From the NCBI GenBank assembly GCA_036625225.1, contig JAZKUF010000001.1, forward strand, positions 1,674,001 through 1,738,000: a stretch of 64,000 bases of DNA, given 5' to 3'. How positions within the stretch are numbered: the stretch's first letter is position 1; every line of letters starts with the position of its first letter. The stretch comes from Accumulibacter jenkinsii. Its GTDB lineage: Bacteria > Pseudomonadota > Gammaproteobacteria > Burkholderiales > Rhodocyclaceae. Shown one piece after another: positions 37,916 through 46,586 of the stretch. Made by a program: the position numbers and the translations under genes. A model generated the notes under the pieces. That model was not told the origin of the DNA. It did no database searches and worked only from the letters and a program-made list of their open reading frames with translations.

Positions 37916-38581
37916 ATGCTCGCCCGATCCGCCCTCGCGTTCACCAACCACCTGCTGGCCGGCGAAGACTGGGCGCGCGTTCGCCTCGCCGGCTTTGCCG
38001 GCAAGACGGCAAGTCTGCAGTTCGGCAGTCGAACGAGCTTCTGGGTGAGGATCAGCGAGGCAGGTCTGCTGGAGCGCGCGGTCGCGGAAAGTTCCCCGAC
38101 GGTCAGCATCCAGCTGCCCGCGGATGCGCCGGTACGGGCGCTGACCGACCGCGCGTCCCTTTTCGCTTCGGCGACCATCGCCGGCTCGGCTGAACTCGCG
38201 GAAACCCTCGGTTTCGTGTTTCGTAACCTGCGCTGGGACGCCGAGCACGATCTGTCGCAACTCGTCGGCGACGTGCTGGCTCGCCGGGGTCTGCAGCTGG
38301 CCGGCGGCTTCGCCCGCTGGCAGGCGAGCGGGGCGAAAAACCTGCTGCTTGGGGTGGCCGAGTACCTGACCGAAGAAACGCCTGCGATCACGCGCCGGCG
38401 AGACGTCGAGCGCTTCTGCAGCGAGGTCGATGCCCTGCGCGACGACCTCGCTCGCTGCGAAAAACGGCTCGCACGGGCCGAGGCAGGCGACCTCCGGCTC
38501 GTCCGACCGGCCGAGCAGTGCGTTCCGGTAAAAGAATTGCCGTTCGCGGTGAGCTTGTCGAACCGCATTTCTCAGGGCTGA
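37916..38581 (+). CDS. ubiJ: Ubiquinone biosynthesis accessory factor UbiJ, C-terminus encoded by a repeat
   Basis: The 221-residue protein matches UbiJ: an N-terminal SCP2-like lipid-binding domain (NHLLAGEDWARVRLAGFAGK; LFASATIAGSAELAETLG) and a C-terminal helical region (DVERFCSEVDALRDDLARCE). UbiJ is an assembly factor of the ubiquinone-synthesis metabolon and binds polyprenyl intermediates. The last 20 or so residues, from CVPVKELPF to the stop, are encoded by the MITE-like repeat at 38517-38642, so the natural end has been replaced. The usual neighbour ubiB does not follow; atpC does, in the opposite direction. Confidence 0.88.
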   Translation: MLARSALAFTNHLLAGEDWARVRLAGFAGKTASLQFGSRTSFWVRISEAGLLERAVAESSPTVSIQLPADAPVRALTDRASLFASATIAGSAELAETLGFVFRNLRWDAEHDLSQLVGDVLARRGLQLAGGFARWQASGAKNLLLGVAEYLTEETPAITRRRDVERFCSEVDALRDDLARCEKRLARAEAGDLRLVRPAEQCVPVKELPFAVSLSNRISQG

Positions 38582-38642
38582 CCGGCCTTCGACAGGCTCA
38601 GGCCGAACGGTCCGGTTGTAACCGTTTTGATGAAACGCGCTA
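38517..38642 (+). repeat. MITE-like dispersed repeat, copy A (126 bp)
   Basis: This segment is nearly identical to the reverse complement of 56061-56211. Both copies run from CAGTGCGTTCC/TAGTGCGTTCC to GAAACGC-CTA ends that are imperfect inverted repeats of one another. Copy A lacks about 24 internal bases found in copy B, apparently a deletion between short direct repeats (the CTTCGAC / GGCTCAGG-like motifs). The 5' part overlaps the end of ubiJ in frame. No transposase is encoded. Confidence 0.85.
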
Positions 38643-38678
38643 CCAGCAGCCGGTCGGGCTGCTGCTGACCCGAACCGG

Positions 38679-39101
38679 TCAGTGCCGGTTGCGCAACTTC
38701 TTGATGGCCTGCAACTGCGCCATGGCCTGCGCCAGTTCGGCCTCTGCGGTCGCGAGGTTGAGATCCGAGGTGCGATCCCTGAGCGCTTCTTCGGCCCGGC
38801 GCTTGGCTTCCGTTGCCTTGGCTTCGTCCAGATCGTGCGCCCGGATGGCGGTGTCGGCAAGGACGGTAATCAGCGCTGGCTGAACTTCCAGCATGCCGCC
38901 CGAAACGTAGACCAGTTCGTACTCGTTACTGTCGGGAATCTTGAGGCGAACCGTTCCCGGCTTGATACGGGTCAGCAGCGGCGTGTGCCGCGGATAGATT
39001 CCGAGCTCGCCGGCCTCACCCGGAAATACGGCGAAGTCCGTCTGCCCCGAAAAAATCAGCTCTTCGGCACTGACGACGTCAACATGTACTCTGATTGCCA
39101 T
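38679..39101 (-). CDS. atpC: F1Fo ATP synthase epsilon subunit
   Basis: The 140-residue protein begins MAIRVHVDVVSAEELIFSG and has the epsilon beta-sandwich (FPGEAGELGIYPRHTPLLT, GMLEVQPALITVLADTAIR) and a C-terminal helical hairpin rich in Ala, Glu and Arg. It forms part of the central stalk and regulates ATP hydrolysis. It is the last gene of the ATP synthase operon and is separated from atpD by a strong hairpin. Confidence 0.97.
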   Translation of the reverse strand: MAIRVHVDVVSAEELIFSGQTDFAVFPGEAGELGIYPRHTPLLTRIKPGTVRLKIPDSNEYELVYVSGGMLEVQPALITVLADTAIRAHDLDEAKATEAKRRAEEALRDRTSDLNLATAEAELAQAMAQLQAIKKLRNRH

Positions 39102-39119
39102 GGTTTATCCCTTGCTGAT

Positions 39120-39158
39120 CGCCTCCCCTCGCCGGCCTGCGCCAGCGGCGGGGAGGCG
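39120..39158 (-). promoter_or_regulatory. GC-rich hairpin between atpD and atpC
   Basis: Nine perfect base pairs, CGCCTCCCC (39120-39128) with GGGGAGGCG (39150-39158), are extended by about four further pairs closing an 11-base loop. No T run follows on either strand, so it is not a standard terminator. It may protect or cleave the polycistronic mRNA and tune epsilon expression. Confidence 0.6.
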
Positions 39159-39176
39159 ACGTTGCCTGATGCCGCT

Positions 39177-40577
39177 CTACAGCGTCTTTGCCTTCTCGAA
39201 CACTTCTTCGATTCCGCCGACCATGTAGAAAGCCTGTTCGGGAATGTTGTCGCATTCACCTTCGACGATCATCTTGAAGCCCTTGATGGTGTCCTTGAGC
39301 GTCACATACTTGCCTGGCGAACCGGTAAAGACTTCAGCCACGTTGAAGGGCTGCGACAGGAAGCGCTGAATCTTGCGCGCGCGATAGACCGCGAGCTTGT
39401 CTTCCGGTGACAACTCGTCCATGCCGAGAATGGCGATGATGTCGCGCAGCTCCTTGTACTTCTGGAGAGTCATCTGGACGGCACGGGCAACGGCATAGTG
39501 CTCCTCGCCGACGACCTGCGGGTCGAGCTGACGCGAGGTCGAGTCGAGCGGATCGACGGCCGGATAGATACCGAGCGAGGCAATGTCACGCGACAGCACC
39601 ACGGTCGAATCGAGGTGCAGGAAGGTGGTCGCCGGGGACGGGTCGGTGAGGTCGTCCGCAGGCACGTAGACCGCCTGAATCGAGGTGATCGAGCCGACCT
39701 TGGTGGAGGTGATCCTTTCCTGCAGGCGGCCCATTTCTTCGGCCAGGGTCGGCTGATAGCCGACCGCGGAAGGCATCCGGCCAAGCAGCGCGGACACTTC
39801 GGTGCCGGCCAGTGTGTAGCGATAGATGTTGTCGACGAAGAAGAGGATGTCGCGGCCATCGTCCCGGAAACGCTCGGCCATGGTGAGGCCGGTCAGCGCG
39901 ACGCGCAGGCGGTTGCCCGGCGGCTCGTTCATCTGCCCGAAAACCATCGCCACCTTGTCGAGAACGTTGGAGTCCTTCATCTCGTGGTAGAAGTCGTTGC
40001 CTTCGCGAGTCCGCTCACCGACCCCGGCAAACACCGACAGACCCGAGTGCTGCTTGGCGATGTTGTTGATCAATTCCATCATGTTGACCGTCTTGCCCAC
40101 CCCGGCGCCACCGAACAGGCCGACCTTGCCGCCCTTGGCGAAAGGACAGACGAGGTCGATGACCTTGATGCCGGTTTCGAGCAGGTCTACCGACGGCGAG
40201 AGTTCGTCGAACTTCGGCGCCTGCTGGTGGATTTCACGCCGCTCGTCGGTGGCAATCGGGCCGGCCTCGTCGATCGGCCGCCCGAGAACGTTCATGATGC
40301 GGCCGATCGTCGCATTCCCGACCGGTACGGCGATGCCGGTGCCGGTGTTGTTCACCTTCATGCCACGGCGCAGGCCATCGGACGACCCCATGGCAATCGT
40401 GCGGACGATCCCGTCGCCCAGCTGCTGCTGGACTTCGAACATCAGGTCCGCCTCGCACATGTCCGACTCTTCGGCCTTGTCGAGTTGCAGTGCGGCATAG
40501 ATCCTGGGCATTGCGTCACGCGGGAACTGGATGTCCACCACGGCACCGATACACTGAACAATGTTTCCTTGACTCAT
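39177..40577 (-). CDS. atpD: F1Fo ATP synthase beta subunit
   Basis: The protein begins MSQGNIVQCIGAVVDIQFPR as homologues do; AGGGA lies 7 bases upstream of the ATG at 40577, and an upstream in-frame start would add only six residues. The 466-residue catalytic subunit has the P-loop GGAGVGKT, the GERTREGNDFYHEM segment with the catalytic Glu, the Walker B ILFFVDNIYRYTLAG and the DELSPEDKLAV segment. It makes ATP in the F1 head with AtpA. Confidence 0.98.
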   Translation of the reverse strand: MSQGNIVQCIGAVVDIQFPRDAMPRIYAALQLDKAEESDMCEADLMFEVQQQLGDGIVRTIAMGSSDGLRRGMKVNNTGTGIAVPVGNATIGRIMNVLGRPIDEAGPIATDERREIHQQAPKFDELSPSVDLLETGIKVIDLVCPFAKGGKVGLFGGAGVGKTVNMMELINNIAKQHSGLSVFAGVGERTREGNDFYHEMKDSNVLDKVAMVFGQMNEPPGNRLRVALTGLTMAERFRDDGRDILFFVDNIYRYTLAGTEVSALLGRMPSAVGYQPTLAEEMGRLQERITSTKVGSITSIQAVYVPADDLTDPSPATTFLHLDSTVVLSRDIASLGIYPAVDPLDSTSRQLDPQVVGEEHYAVARAVQMTLQKYKELRDIIAILGMDELSPEDKLAVYRARKIQRFLSQPFNVAEVFTGSPGKYVTLKDTIKGFKMIVEGECDNIPEQAFYMVGGIEEVFEKAKTL

Positions 40578-40614
40578 CGTCGTATCCCTAATCAATAAAC
40601 TAACTATCGCGTAA

Positions 40615-41478
40615 TCAGACAGCCGCTGCGCCGCCGACGATTTCCGAAAGCTCTTTTGTGATCGCTGCCTGGCGAGCCTTGTTGTAGACCAGCTTGAGTT
40701 CGCCGATCACGTTCTTGGCGTTGTCCGAAGCCGACTTCATGGCGACCATGCGTGCGCTCTGCTCGGAAGCCATGTTCTCGGCAACCGCCTGGTAGATCAT
40801 CGCCTCGACGTAACGCACCAGGAGATCGTCGATGACCGTCTTGGCATCGGGCTCATAGATGTAGTCCCAGCGGTTGCCCTCGCCGCCCACCAGATCGCCG
40901 GATAGCGGCAGCAGTTGATAGAGCGTCGGCTCCTGCTTCATGGTGTTGATGAAACGGGTAAAGGCAATGTAAAGAACGTCGGTTTCGCCCTTCATGTACG
41001 CGTCGAGTTGGATCTTGATCGGGCCGATCAGTTTTTCCAGATGCGGCGTATCACCCAATCCGGTCAGCTGCGAGACGACATTGGCACCGGCGCGCTGCAT
41101 GAAACCGAGGCCCTTGTTGCCGATCGCGGTGACGCGCAGCTTCTTGCCTTCGGCGTCCCACTCCTTCATCCTTAATAGCGAAAGACGGAGCACGTTGGTA
41201 TTGAGGCCACCGCACAGCCCTTTGTCCGAGGTCACCGCGATCAGGCCGACGGATTTCACCTCGCTGCGCACGGTCAGAAAAGGGTGACGGTAATCGGTCA
41301 GCGCGTGCGAGAGATTGCCGGCGACGAGCCGTATCTTCTCGCCGTAAGGTCGGGCAGCACGCATCCGGTCCTGCGCCTTGCGCATTTTCGATGCGGCCAC
41401 CATCTCCATCGCCTTGGTGATCTTGCGCGTACTCTCGACGCTCTTGATCTTGTTGCGGATTTCCTTGCCGCTAGGCAT
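40615..41478 (-). CDS. atpG: F1Fo ATP synthase gamma subunit
   Basis: The 287-residue rotor-shaft protein starts MPSGKEIRNKIKSVESTRKI and shows the gamma signature ITKAMEMVAASKMRKAQ, the TSDKGLCGGLNTN segment, and the C-terminal helix around MKSASDNAKNVIGELKLVYN, ending in NKARQAAITKELSEI. It forms the rotating stalk between the c-ring and the catalytic head. It is 18 bases downstream of atpA. Confidence 0.98.
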   Translation of the reverse strand: MPSGKEIRNKIKSVESTRKITKAMEMVAASKMRKAQDRMRAARPYGEKIRLVAGNLSHALTDYRHPFLTVRSEVKSVGLIAVTSDKGLCGGLNTNVLRLSLLRMKEWDAEGKKLRVTAIGNKGLGFMQRAGANVVSQLTGLGDTPHLEKLIGPIKIQLDAYMKGETDVLYIAFTRFINTMKQEPTLYQLLPLSGDLVGGEGNRWDYIYEPDAKTVIDDLLVRYVEAMIYQAVAENMASEQSARMVAMKSASDNAKNVIGELKLVYNKARQAAITKELSEIVGGAAAV

Positions 41479-41496
41479 GGCAATCTCCTCGATCGA

Positions 41497-43035
41497 TCAG
41501 GCCAGGGTGGCCTTGAATTCCTCAATCGCCTTGGTGAGCTTCTGCTCGGCGTCGGCGTCAAGATCCTTGTTGGTTTCGATCTTGGTGATGAGGTCGGCGT
41601 ACTTCTGCTTGATGAAGCCGTGCATCTGCTTCTCGACGGCCAGCGCCTTCTTGACCTCGACGTCGTCGAAGAGACCCTTGTTCACCGCATGCAGGGTGAT
41701 CGCCATCTCGGAGATGGTGAGCGGCGAGTACTGCGGCTGCTTCATCAGTTCGGTGACCAGACGGCCGCGATCGAGCTGCTTGCGCGTTGCTTCGTCGAGG
41801 TCGGAGGCGAACTGCGCGAAGGCCGCGAGTTCGCGATACTGGGCGAGCGCGAGGCGAACCCCGCCACCCAGCTTCTTGATGACTTTGGTCTGCGCGGCAC
41901 CACCGACGCGGGAGACCGAGATACCGGCATCGATGGCGGGACGGATACCCGAGTTGAAGAGGTCGGTGTCGAGGAAGATCTGGCCGTCGGTAATCGAGAT
42001 GACGTTGGTCGGAACGAAAGCCGAGACGTCGCCCGCCTGCGTTTCGATCACCGGCAGCGCCGTCAGCGAACCCGTCTTGCCCTTGACTTCGCCGTTGGTG
42101 AACTTCTCGACCCAGGCTTCGGAGACGCGCGCAGCGCGCTCGAGCAGGCGGGAGTGCAGGTAGAAAACGTCGCCCGGATAGGCTTCGCGACCCGGCGGAC
42201 GACGCAGGAGCAGCGAGACCTGGCGATAAGCCCAGGCCTGTTTGGTCAGGTCGTCATAGATGATCAGCGCATCCTGACCACGGTCACGGAAGTACTCGCC
42301 CATGGTGCAGCCCGAGTAAGGCGCGATGTACTGCAGCGCAGCCGACTCGGAGGCGGTGGCGGCAACGATGATGGTGTAGGCCATCGCGCCGTTCTCTTCC
42401 AGCCTGCGCACGACGTTGGCGACCGTCGAGGCCTTCTGACCGATCGCGACGTAGATGCAGATCAGGTCCTGGCCCTTCTGGTTGATGATGGTATCGACGG
42501 CGACAGCGGTCTTGCCGGTCTGCCGGTCGCCGATGATCAGTTCACGCTGACCGCGGCCAATCGGCACCATCGCGTCGATCGACTTCAGACCCGTCTGCAC
42601 CGGTTGCGAAACCGACTTGCGCCAGATCACGCCGGGCGCGACCTTCTCGATCTTGTCGGTCAGCTTGTGGTTGACCGGTCCCTTGCCATCGATCGGCTGA
42701 CCCAGCGAGTTGACCACGCGGCCCAGCAGTTCCGGACCGACCGGAACTTCGAGGATGCGGCCGGTCGTCTTGACGATGTCGCCTTCACTGATCTGCTCGT
42801 ACTCGCCGAGAACCACCGCGCCAACCGAGTCGCGGTCGAGGTTCAAGGCCATGCCGAAGGTGTTGCCCGGAAACTCGAGCATCTCGCCCTGCATGACGTC
42901 GGTCAGACCGTAGATACGGCAGATACCATCGGTCACCGAGACGACGGTACCCTGGGTGCGCAGATCAGCGCTGATCGCAAGATTCTCGATCTTGCCCTTG
43001 ATCAGTTCGCTAATTTCGGAAGGATTCAACTGCAT
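41497..43035 (-). CDS. atpA: F1Fo ATP synthase alpha subunit
   Basis: The start MQLNPSEISELIKGKIENL at 43035 is preceded by AGGAG. The 512-residue protein has the P-loop GDRQTGKTAVA, the EYFRDRGQDALIIYDDL Walker B region, the arginine-finger segment SVSRVGGAAQTK and the characteristic C-terminus. It alternates with AtpD in the F1 hexamer and holds the non-catalytic nucleotide sites. The order atpB-E-F-H-A-G-D-C is the standard proteobacterial operon. Confidence 0.98.
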   Translation of the reverse strand: MQLNPSEISELIKGKIENLAISADLRTQGTVVSVTDGICRIYGLTDVMQGEMLEFPGNTFGMALNLDRDSVGAVVLGEYEQISEGDIVKTTGRILEVPVGPELLGRVVNSLGQPIDGKGPVNHKLTDKIEKVAPGVIWRKSVSQPVQTGLKSIDAMVPIGRGQRELIIGDRQTGKTAVAVDTIINQKGQDLICIYVAIGQKASTVANVVRRLEENGAMAYTIIVAATASESAALQYIAPYSGCTMGEYFRDRGQDALIIYDDLTKQAWAYRQVSLLLRRPPGREAYPGDVFYLHSRLLERAARVSEAWVEKFTNGEVKGKTGSLTALPVIETQAGDVSAFVPTNVISITDGQIFLDTDLFNSGIRPAIDAGISVSRVGGAAQTKVIKKLGGGVRLALAQYRELAAFAQFASDLDEATRKQLDRGRLVTELMKQPQYSPLTISEMAITLHAVNKGLFDDVEVKKALAVEKQMHGFIKQKYADLITKIETNKDLDADAEQKLTKAIEEFKATLA

Positions 43036-43045
43036 GGAAATTCTC

Positions 43046-43582
43046 CTAGTTCTTGAGCGCCAACCGCAGGCTCTCCAGCTTTCCGCGTACGGAGGTATCG
43101 AGCACCTGGTCGCCAACCACAATCTTGACGCCGCCGATCAGCGATTGATCGACGACCACTTCGGCAGTCAGCCGGGTATTGAAGCGCGCTTCCAGGTCTT
43201 CGATCAGCGTCTTGCGCTGTACGTCGTCGATCGGGAAAGCGCTGTAGATGGTGGCTTCCTTGACGCCTTCCTGGGCAGCCTTGAGCGCTTCGAAGAGGCC
43301 AGCGATTTCCGGCAGGGTGGAAAGCCGTTCATTGCTTGCGAGGACGTCGATCAGATTGGCCTCGCCGCCCTCCGGCGCCTTGCCGAGCAACGACTTGAAG
43401 AGCGCGCTCTTCTGCGTGGCGGACAGTTCCGGGTTGCCGATGCATGAGCGCATCTGCGCATCCGAGGCGATTCTGGACAGCAGCGACAGCCGCTCGGACC
43501 AGGCCGTCAGCGCCTTGCCTTCCAGCGCGATGCGGAAAACCGCTTCAGCGTAGGGGCGCGCGATGGTAACGAGTTCGGCCAT
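43046..43582 (-). CDS. atpH: F1Fo ATP synthase delta subunit
   Basis: This 178-residue protein begins MAELVTIARPYAEAVFRIAL, the usual AtpH start, and carries the C-terminal signature VVVDQSLIGGVKIVVGDQVL ending in RGKLESLRLAL. It links the peripheral stalk (AtpF) to the top of F1. It lies 4 bases after atpF and 10 bases before atpA. Confidence 0.97.
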   Translation of the reverse strand: MAELVTIARPYAEAVFRIALEGKALTAWSERLSLLSRIASDAQMRSCIGNPELSATQKSALFKSLLGKAPEGGEANLIDVLASNERLSTLPEIAGLFEALKAAQEGVKEATIYSAFPIDDVQRKTLIEDLEARFNTRLTAEVVVDQSLIGGVKIVVGDQVLDTSVRGKLESLRLALKN

Positions 43583-43586
43583 GGCT

Positions 43587-44057
43587 CTAGAGTTCCTGCT
43601 TCAGCGCGACCAGCATGTCGGCATGCGCCTTGACATCGACCTCGCGATTGAGGATGCGCTCGGCACCGGCAATGGCCAGATCGGCCACCCGTTCACGCAG
43701 TTCGGCGCGGGCGTGCTCGACCTGCTGTGCAATCTCGGCCTTGGCCGCAACACCGACCTTGTCGGCTTCGACCTTGGCGACCAGTTTCGCTTCTTCGACC
43801 ATCTGCGCGCCGCGCTTTTCAGCTGCGGCAATGATCTCGGCCGCTTTCGCCCTGGCGTCGCGCAAGGCATCGGCAGAACGTTTGCCGGCCAGTTCCAGTT
43901 CATGCTTGCCGCGCTCGCCGGCGGCAAGGCCATCAGCGATCAACTTCTGGCGGTCAGCCATGGCCTTGGCCAATGGTGGCCAGACGTACTTCATGGTGAT
44001 CCAGATGAAAACGCCGAACCAGATCGCTTCGCCAATCAACGTTGCGTTGATGTTCAC
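43587..44057 (-). CDS. atpF: F1Fo ATP synthase subunit b
   Basis: The 156-residue protein starts with MNINATLIGEAIWFGVFIWI, a membrane helix, then a long charged Ala/Glu/Lys helix (residues about 30-140) that dimerises as the peripheral stalk. Homologues start with the same MNINATLIGQ pattern, which supports the chosen ATG. It follows atpE by 40 bases. Confidence 0.97.
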   Translation of the reverse strand: MNINATLIGEAIWFGVFIWITMKYVWPPLAKAMADRQKLIADGLAAGERGKHELELAGKRSADALRDARAKAAEIIAAAEKRGAQMVEEAKLVAKVEADKVGVAAKAEIAQQVEHARAELRERVADLAIAGAERILNREVDVKAHADMLVALKQEL

Positions 44058-44097
44058 GCTAACCTCCTGTTAAGAATCAGTCCGAAAGGAGAAGCGA

Positions 44098-44367
44098 TCA
44101 ACCCTTGACGACGGCAATGAAGGGATTGGCAAAAAGCATGAACAGGGCGATACCGACACCGATCATGGTCACCGCGTCGAGAAGGCCAGCAACGATGAAC
44201 ATCTTGACCTGCAGAGTGGGGATCATTTCCGGCTGCCGCGCCGCACCTTCGAGGAAGCGACCGCCGAGCAAACCAAAACCGATGGCGGTACCCAGGGCAC
44301 CCGCACCGATCAGGATGGCGACGGCGATGGCGGTGTTACCAAGCAAAACAGACAGAGCGGCTTCCAT
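44098..44367 (-). CDS. atpE: F1Fo ATP synthase subunit c
   Basis: The 89-residue proteolipid has two membrane helices around a polar loop (RFLEGAARQPEM). The ion-carrying carboxylate is Asp in GLLDAVTMIGVG, and the first helix carries GAGALGTAIGFG. An Asp instead of the Na+-type Glu-Ser pair indicates proton coupling. It forms the rotating c-ring of Fo. Confidence 0.97.
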   Translation of the reverse strand: MEAALSVLLGNTAIAVAILIGAGALGTAIGFGLLGGRFLEGAARQPEMIPTLQVKMFIVAGLLDAVTMIGVGIALFMLFANPFIAVVKG

Positions 44368-44450
44368 TACTTTCTCCTAATAAGACATGCTAAATGAGTT
44401 AAACGGGGACAGCGTGAATCAAACTCTCAAACAGATCGGGCAATCGGCGA

Positions 44451-45221
44451 CTAACCGTGTGACTCGCTGGCCATCGACAGATAGACGATGGTCAACATCA
44501 TGAACACGAAAGCCTGCAGGGTGATGATCAGGATATGGAACAGCGCCCACGGCAGGGCAAGCGGCAGCTGCCACAGGCCGAGCAGGGCAATCAGGATGAA
44601 CACCATCTCGCCGGCATACATGTTGCCGAACAGCCGCAGGGAGAGCGAAATCGGCTTGGCGATGTCCTCGATGACCCGGAAGAGGAGATTCACCGGCGCC
44701 ATCTTGGCGCCGAAAGGGACGGTAAACACTTCGTGCAGGAAACCGCCGACACCCTTCACCTTGACACCCATCACCAGCATGATCGCGAATACGGTCAGCG
44801 ACATGCCGAAGGTCAGATTGGGGTCGGTGGTCGGCACGGCCTTGAAGTAGTGGACACCCCCGAAGCCGAGCAGCACCGGCAGGAAGTCAACCGGGATCAG
44901 GTCCATGGTGTTCATCAGCAACACCCAGACGAAAATCGTGATCGCCAGCGGCGTCACCAGCGGGCTCTTGCCGTGATAGGTATCCTTCACCTGCTGATCG
45001 ATGAAAGAGACGAGCATTTCGACAAAGGTCTGCATCTTGCCGGGAACGCCGGAGGTCGCTTTGGCGGCGAGCTTGGCCATGCCCACAAAAGCGACCAGAC
45101 CGAGCAGACCGGAGACGATCAGGGTGTCGAGGTGGACGCTCCAGAAACCGTGGCCCACCGTCAGGTTGGTCAGGTGGTGAACAATGTAACCACTCGTCGT
45201 TAACGCCTCGCCCGAAGCCAT
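44451..45221 (-). CDS. atpB: F1Fo ATP synthase subunit a
   Basis: Start 45221 (MASGEALTTSGYIVHHLTNL) is preferred because GGGGGAAG lies just upstream; a longer frame to 45266 would run into atpI. The 256-residue membrane protein has the stator arginine in SLSLRLFGNMYAGEMVFI and the conserved MNTMDLIPVDF and FVFMMLTIVYLS segments. It forms the proton half-channels next to the c-ring. Confidence 0.97.
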   Translation of the reverse strand: MASGEALTTSGYIVHHLTNLTVGHGFWSVHLDTLIVSGLLGLVAFVGMAKLAAKATSGVPGKMQTFVEMLVSFIDQQVKDTYHGKSPLVTPLAITIFVWVLLMNTMDLIPVDFLPVLLGFGGVHYFKAVPTTDPNLTFGMSLTVFAIMLVMGVKVKGVGGFLHEVFTVPFGAKMAPVNLLFRVIEDIAKPISLSLRLFGNMYAGEMVFILIALLGLWQLPLALPWALFHILIITLQAFVFMMLTIVYLSMASESHG

Positions 45222-45238
45222 ATCTTCCCCCTGTTCGA

Positions 45239-45601
45239 CTATTGCTGCCTGAGCAGCGCCATCCAATAAACGACCACCGTTGCCATGTAAGCCATGAAGA
45301 GCGGCAAGGCTGCGAGTTGTGCGTAGCTCTTGAAGACCACGGCGAACAGGAGAAGGGTTACCGCAAACTTGTAACCCTCACCCGCCACCTGGGCATGAAA
45401 CGCTTTCCTTGCATCAGCACCTGCCTGTCCCGATGGCCGCCAGGCTCGCCAGACGTAAGCCCCGGCGCTTGCCATTGCGATCCCACCACCGAGCAGCGCG
45501 GAAACAGCCGCATCGAACCCTACCAGCAGCCCAGCCAGCCCCCCTGCCGCCAGGGTAACGAACAACTGACCGCGGAGAACCCAGCCAACCTGATGATGCA
45601 C
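45239..45601 (-). CDS. atpI: ATP synthase subunit I
   Basis: The 120-residue membrane protein starts at GTG 45601 behind GGAGGGG. It has four hydrophobic segments (QLFVTLAAGGLAGLLVGF; ALLGGGIAMASAGAYVW; FAVTLLLFAVVFKSYA; LFMAYMATVVVYWMAL), matching AtpI, which helps assemble the c-ring. It is the first gene of the atp operon, directly after the promoter at 45626-45654. Confidence 0.9.
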   Translation of the reverse strand: MHHQVGWVLRGQLFVTLAAGGLAGLLVGFDAAVSALLGGGIAMASAGAYVWRAWRPSGQAGADARKAFHAQVAGEGYKFAVTLLLFAVVFKSYAQLAALPLFMAYMATVVVYWMALLRQQ

Positions 45602-45625
45602 GGCTAGCCCCTCCAGAAGACGATC

Positions 45626-45654
45626 AGGATACCAGAGTCGAATTTAGGAATCAA
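45626..45654 (-). promoter_or_regulatory. Sigma-70 promoter of the ATP synthase operon
   Basis: On the minus strand TTGATT (-35, 45654-45649) and TATCCT (-10, 45631-45626) are separated by 17 bases. The position, about 25 bases before the atpI start codon and downstream of parB, fits a promoter for the nine-gene atp operon. Assignment is by consensus match only. Confidence 0.55.
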
Positions 45655-45746
45655 ACCGCAACTGCAAAAAAGTTTCACTTGCTCGACTCCATCAGGCTTG
45701 CAGGCAGGTTGGGCAGCTTTTCCGGGAGCCTTGATGGTGCGGCGCA

Positions 45747-46586
45747 TCAACGACGCAGCCGCTGCAGAATGCCTTCGAGCTGGTCGAGGTCGCCGAACTC
45801 GATCAGCACCTTGCCGGCGCCGCGCTTGTTGGCGCGAATCGCCACCTGCGCGCCGAGCAGATCGGCCAGTTCCTCCTGCAGCCGCAGCACGTCGCGATCC
45901 GGCCGCGGCGGCGGAACTTCCTTTTCGGGTCGCAGCGCGTACTGCACCAGACGTTCCGTTTCGCGCACCGACAGGCCTTTCTGCACCACTCGCTGGGCCA
46001 GCTGAACCTGCTGCGTACCGGCCAGCGGGAGCAGCGCACGCGCATGCCCCATGTCGATTTCCCCGCGCATCAGGAGCTCCTGCGCTGGCGCTGCGAGCTG
46101 CAGCAGGCGCAACAGGTTCGATGCCGTGGGCCGCGAGCGGCCAACGGCGTCGGCCGCCTGCTGGTGCGTCATCGCGAACTCGTCAACCAGGCGCTGCAGA
46201 CCGAGCGCTTCCTCGAGCGGGTTGAGGTCCTCGCGCTGGATGTTCTCGATCAGCGCCATGGCCAGCGCGGCTTCGTCCGGGATATGCCGGATCAGGGTCG
46301 ACACCTCGCTCAGGCCTGCCATCTGCGCCGCTCGCCAGCGCCGCTCGCCGGCAATGATTTCGTAACGGTCATCGCCGACCGGGCGCACAAGGATCGGCTG
46401 CATGAGCCCCTGCACCCGGATCGACGCCGCCAGTTCTTCGAGCGAAGCCGCGTCCATCTGCGTGCGCGGCTGGTATTTCCCGGGCTGCAGGCGATCGACC
46501 GGCAGCGTCCGCTGCTGCTCCTTGCTCTGTACGTCATTGCCCGCAAGCAGGGCATCGAGGCCGCGGCCGAGTCCCTTCAGTTTCAT
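45747..46586 (-). CDS. parB: Chromosome partitioning protein ParB
   Basis: The 279-residue protein starts MKLKGLGRGLDALLAG, as chromosomal ParB proteins do. It has the ParB/Srx CTPase domain (DRLQPGKYQPRTQMD; the IIAGERRWRAAQMAGL motif), the helix-turn-helix that reads parS (MTHQQAADAVGRSRPTASNLLRLL) and a C-terminal dimer domain ending in GDLDQLEGILQRLRR. With ParA it segregates the replication origin. Its start overlaps the parA stop by four bases. No full parS site was found in the window. Confidence 0.96.
   Translation of the reverse strand: MKLKGLGRGLDALLAGNDVQSKEQQRTLPVDRLQPGKYQPRTQMDAASLEELAASIRVQGLMQPILVRPVGDDRYEIIAGERRWRAAQMAGLSEVSTLIRHIPDEAALAMALIENIQREDLNPLEEALGLQRLVDEFAMTHQQAADAVGRSRPTASNLLRLLQLAAPAQELLMRGEIDMGHARALLPLAGTQQVQLAQRVVQKGLSVRETERLVQYALRPEKEVPPPRPDRDVLRLQEELADLLGAQVAIRANKRGAGKVLIEFGDLDQLEGILQRLRR

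Noticed and set aside
45669..45684. Possible parS site upstream of the atp operon near parB
   Set aside because: AGTTTCAC matches only one half of the TGTTTCACGTGAAACA palindrome; the other half is not conserved.
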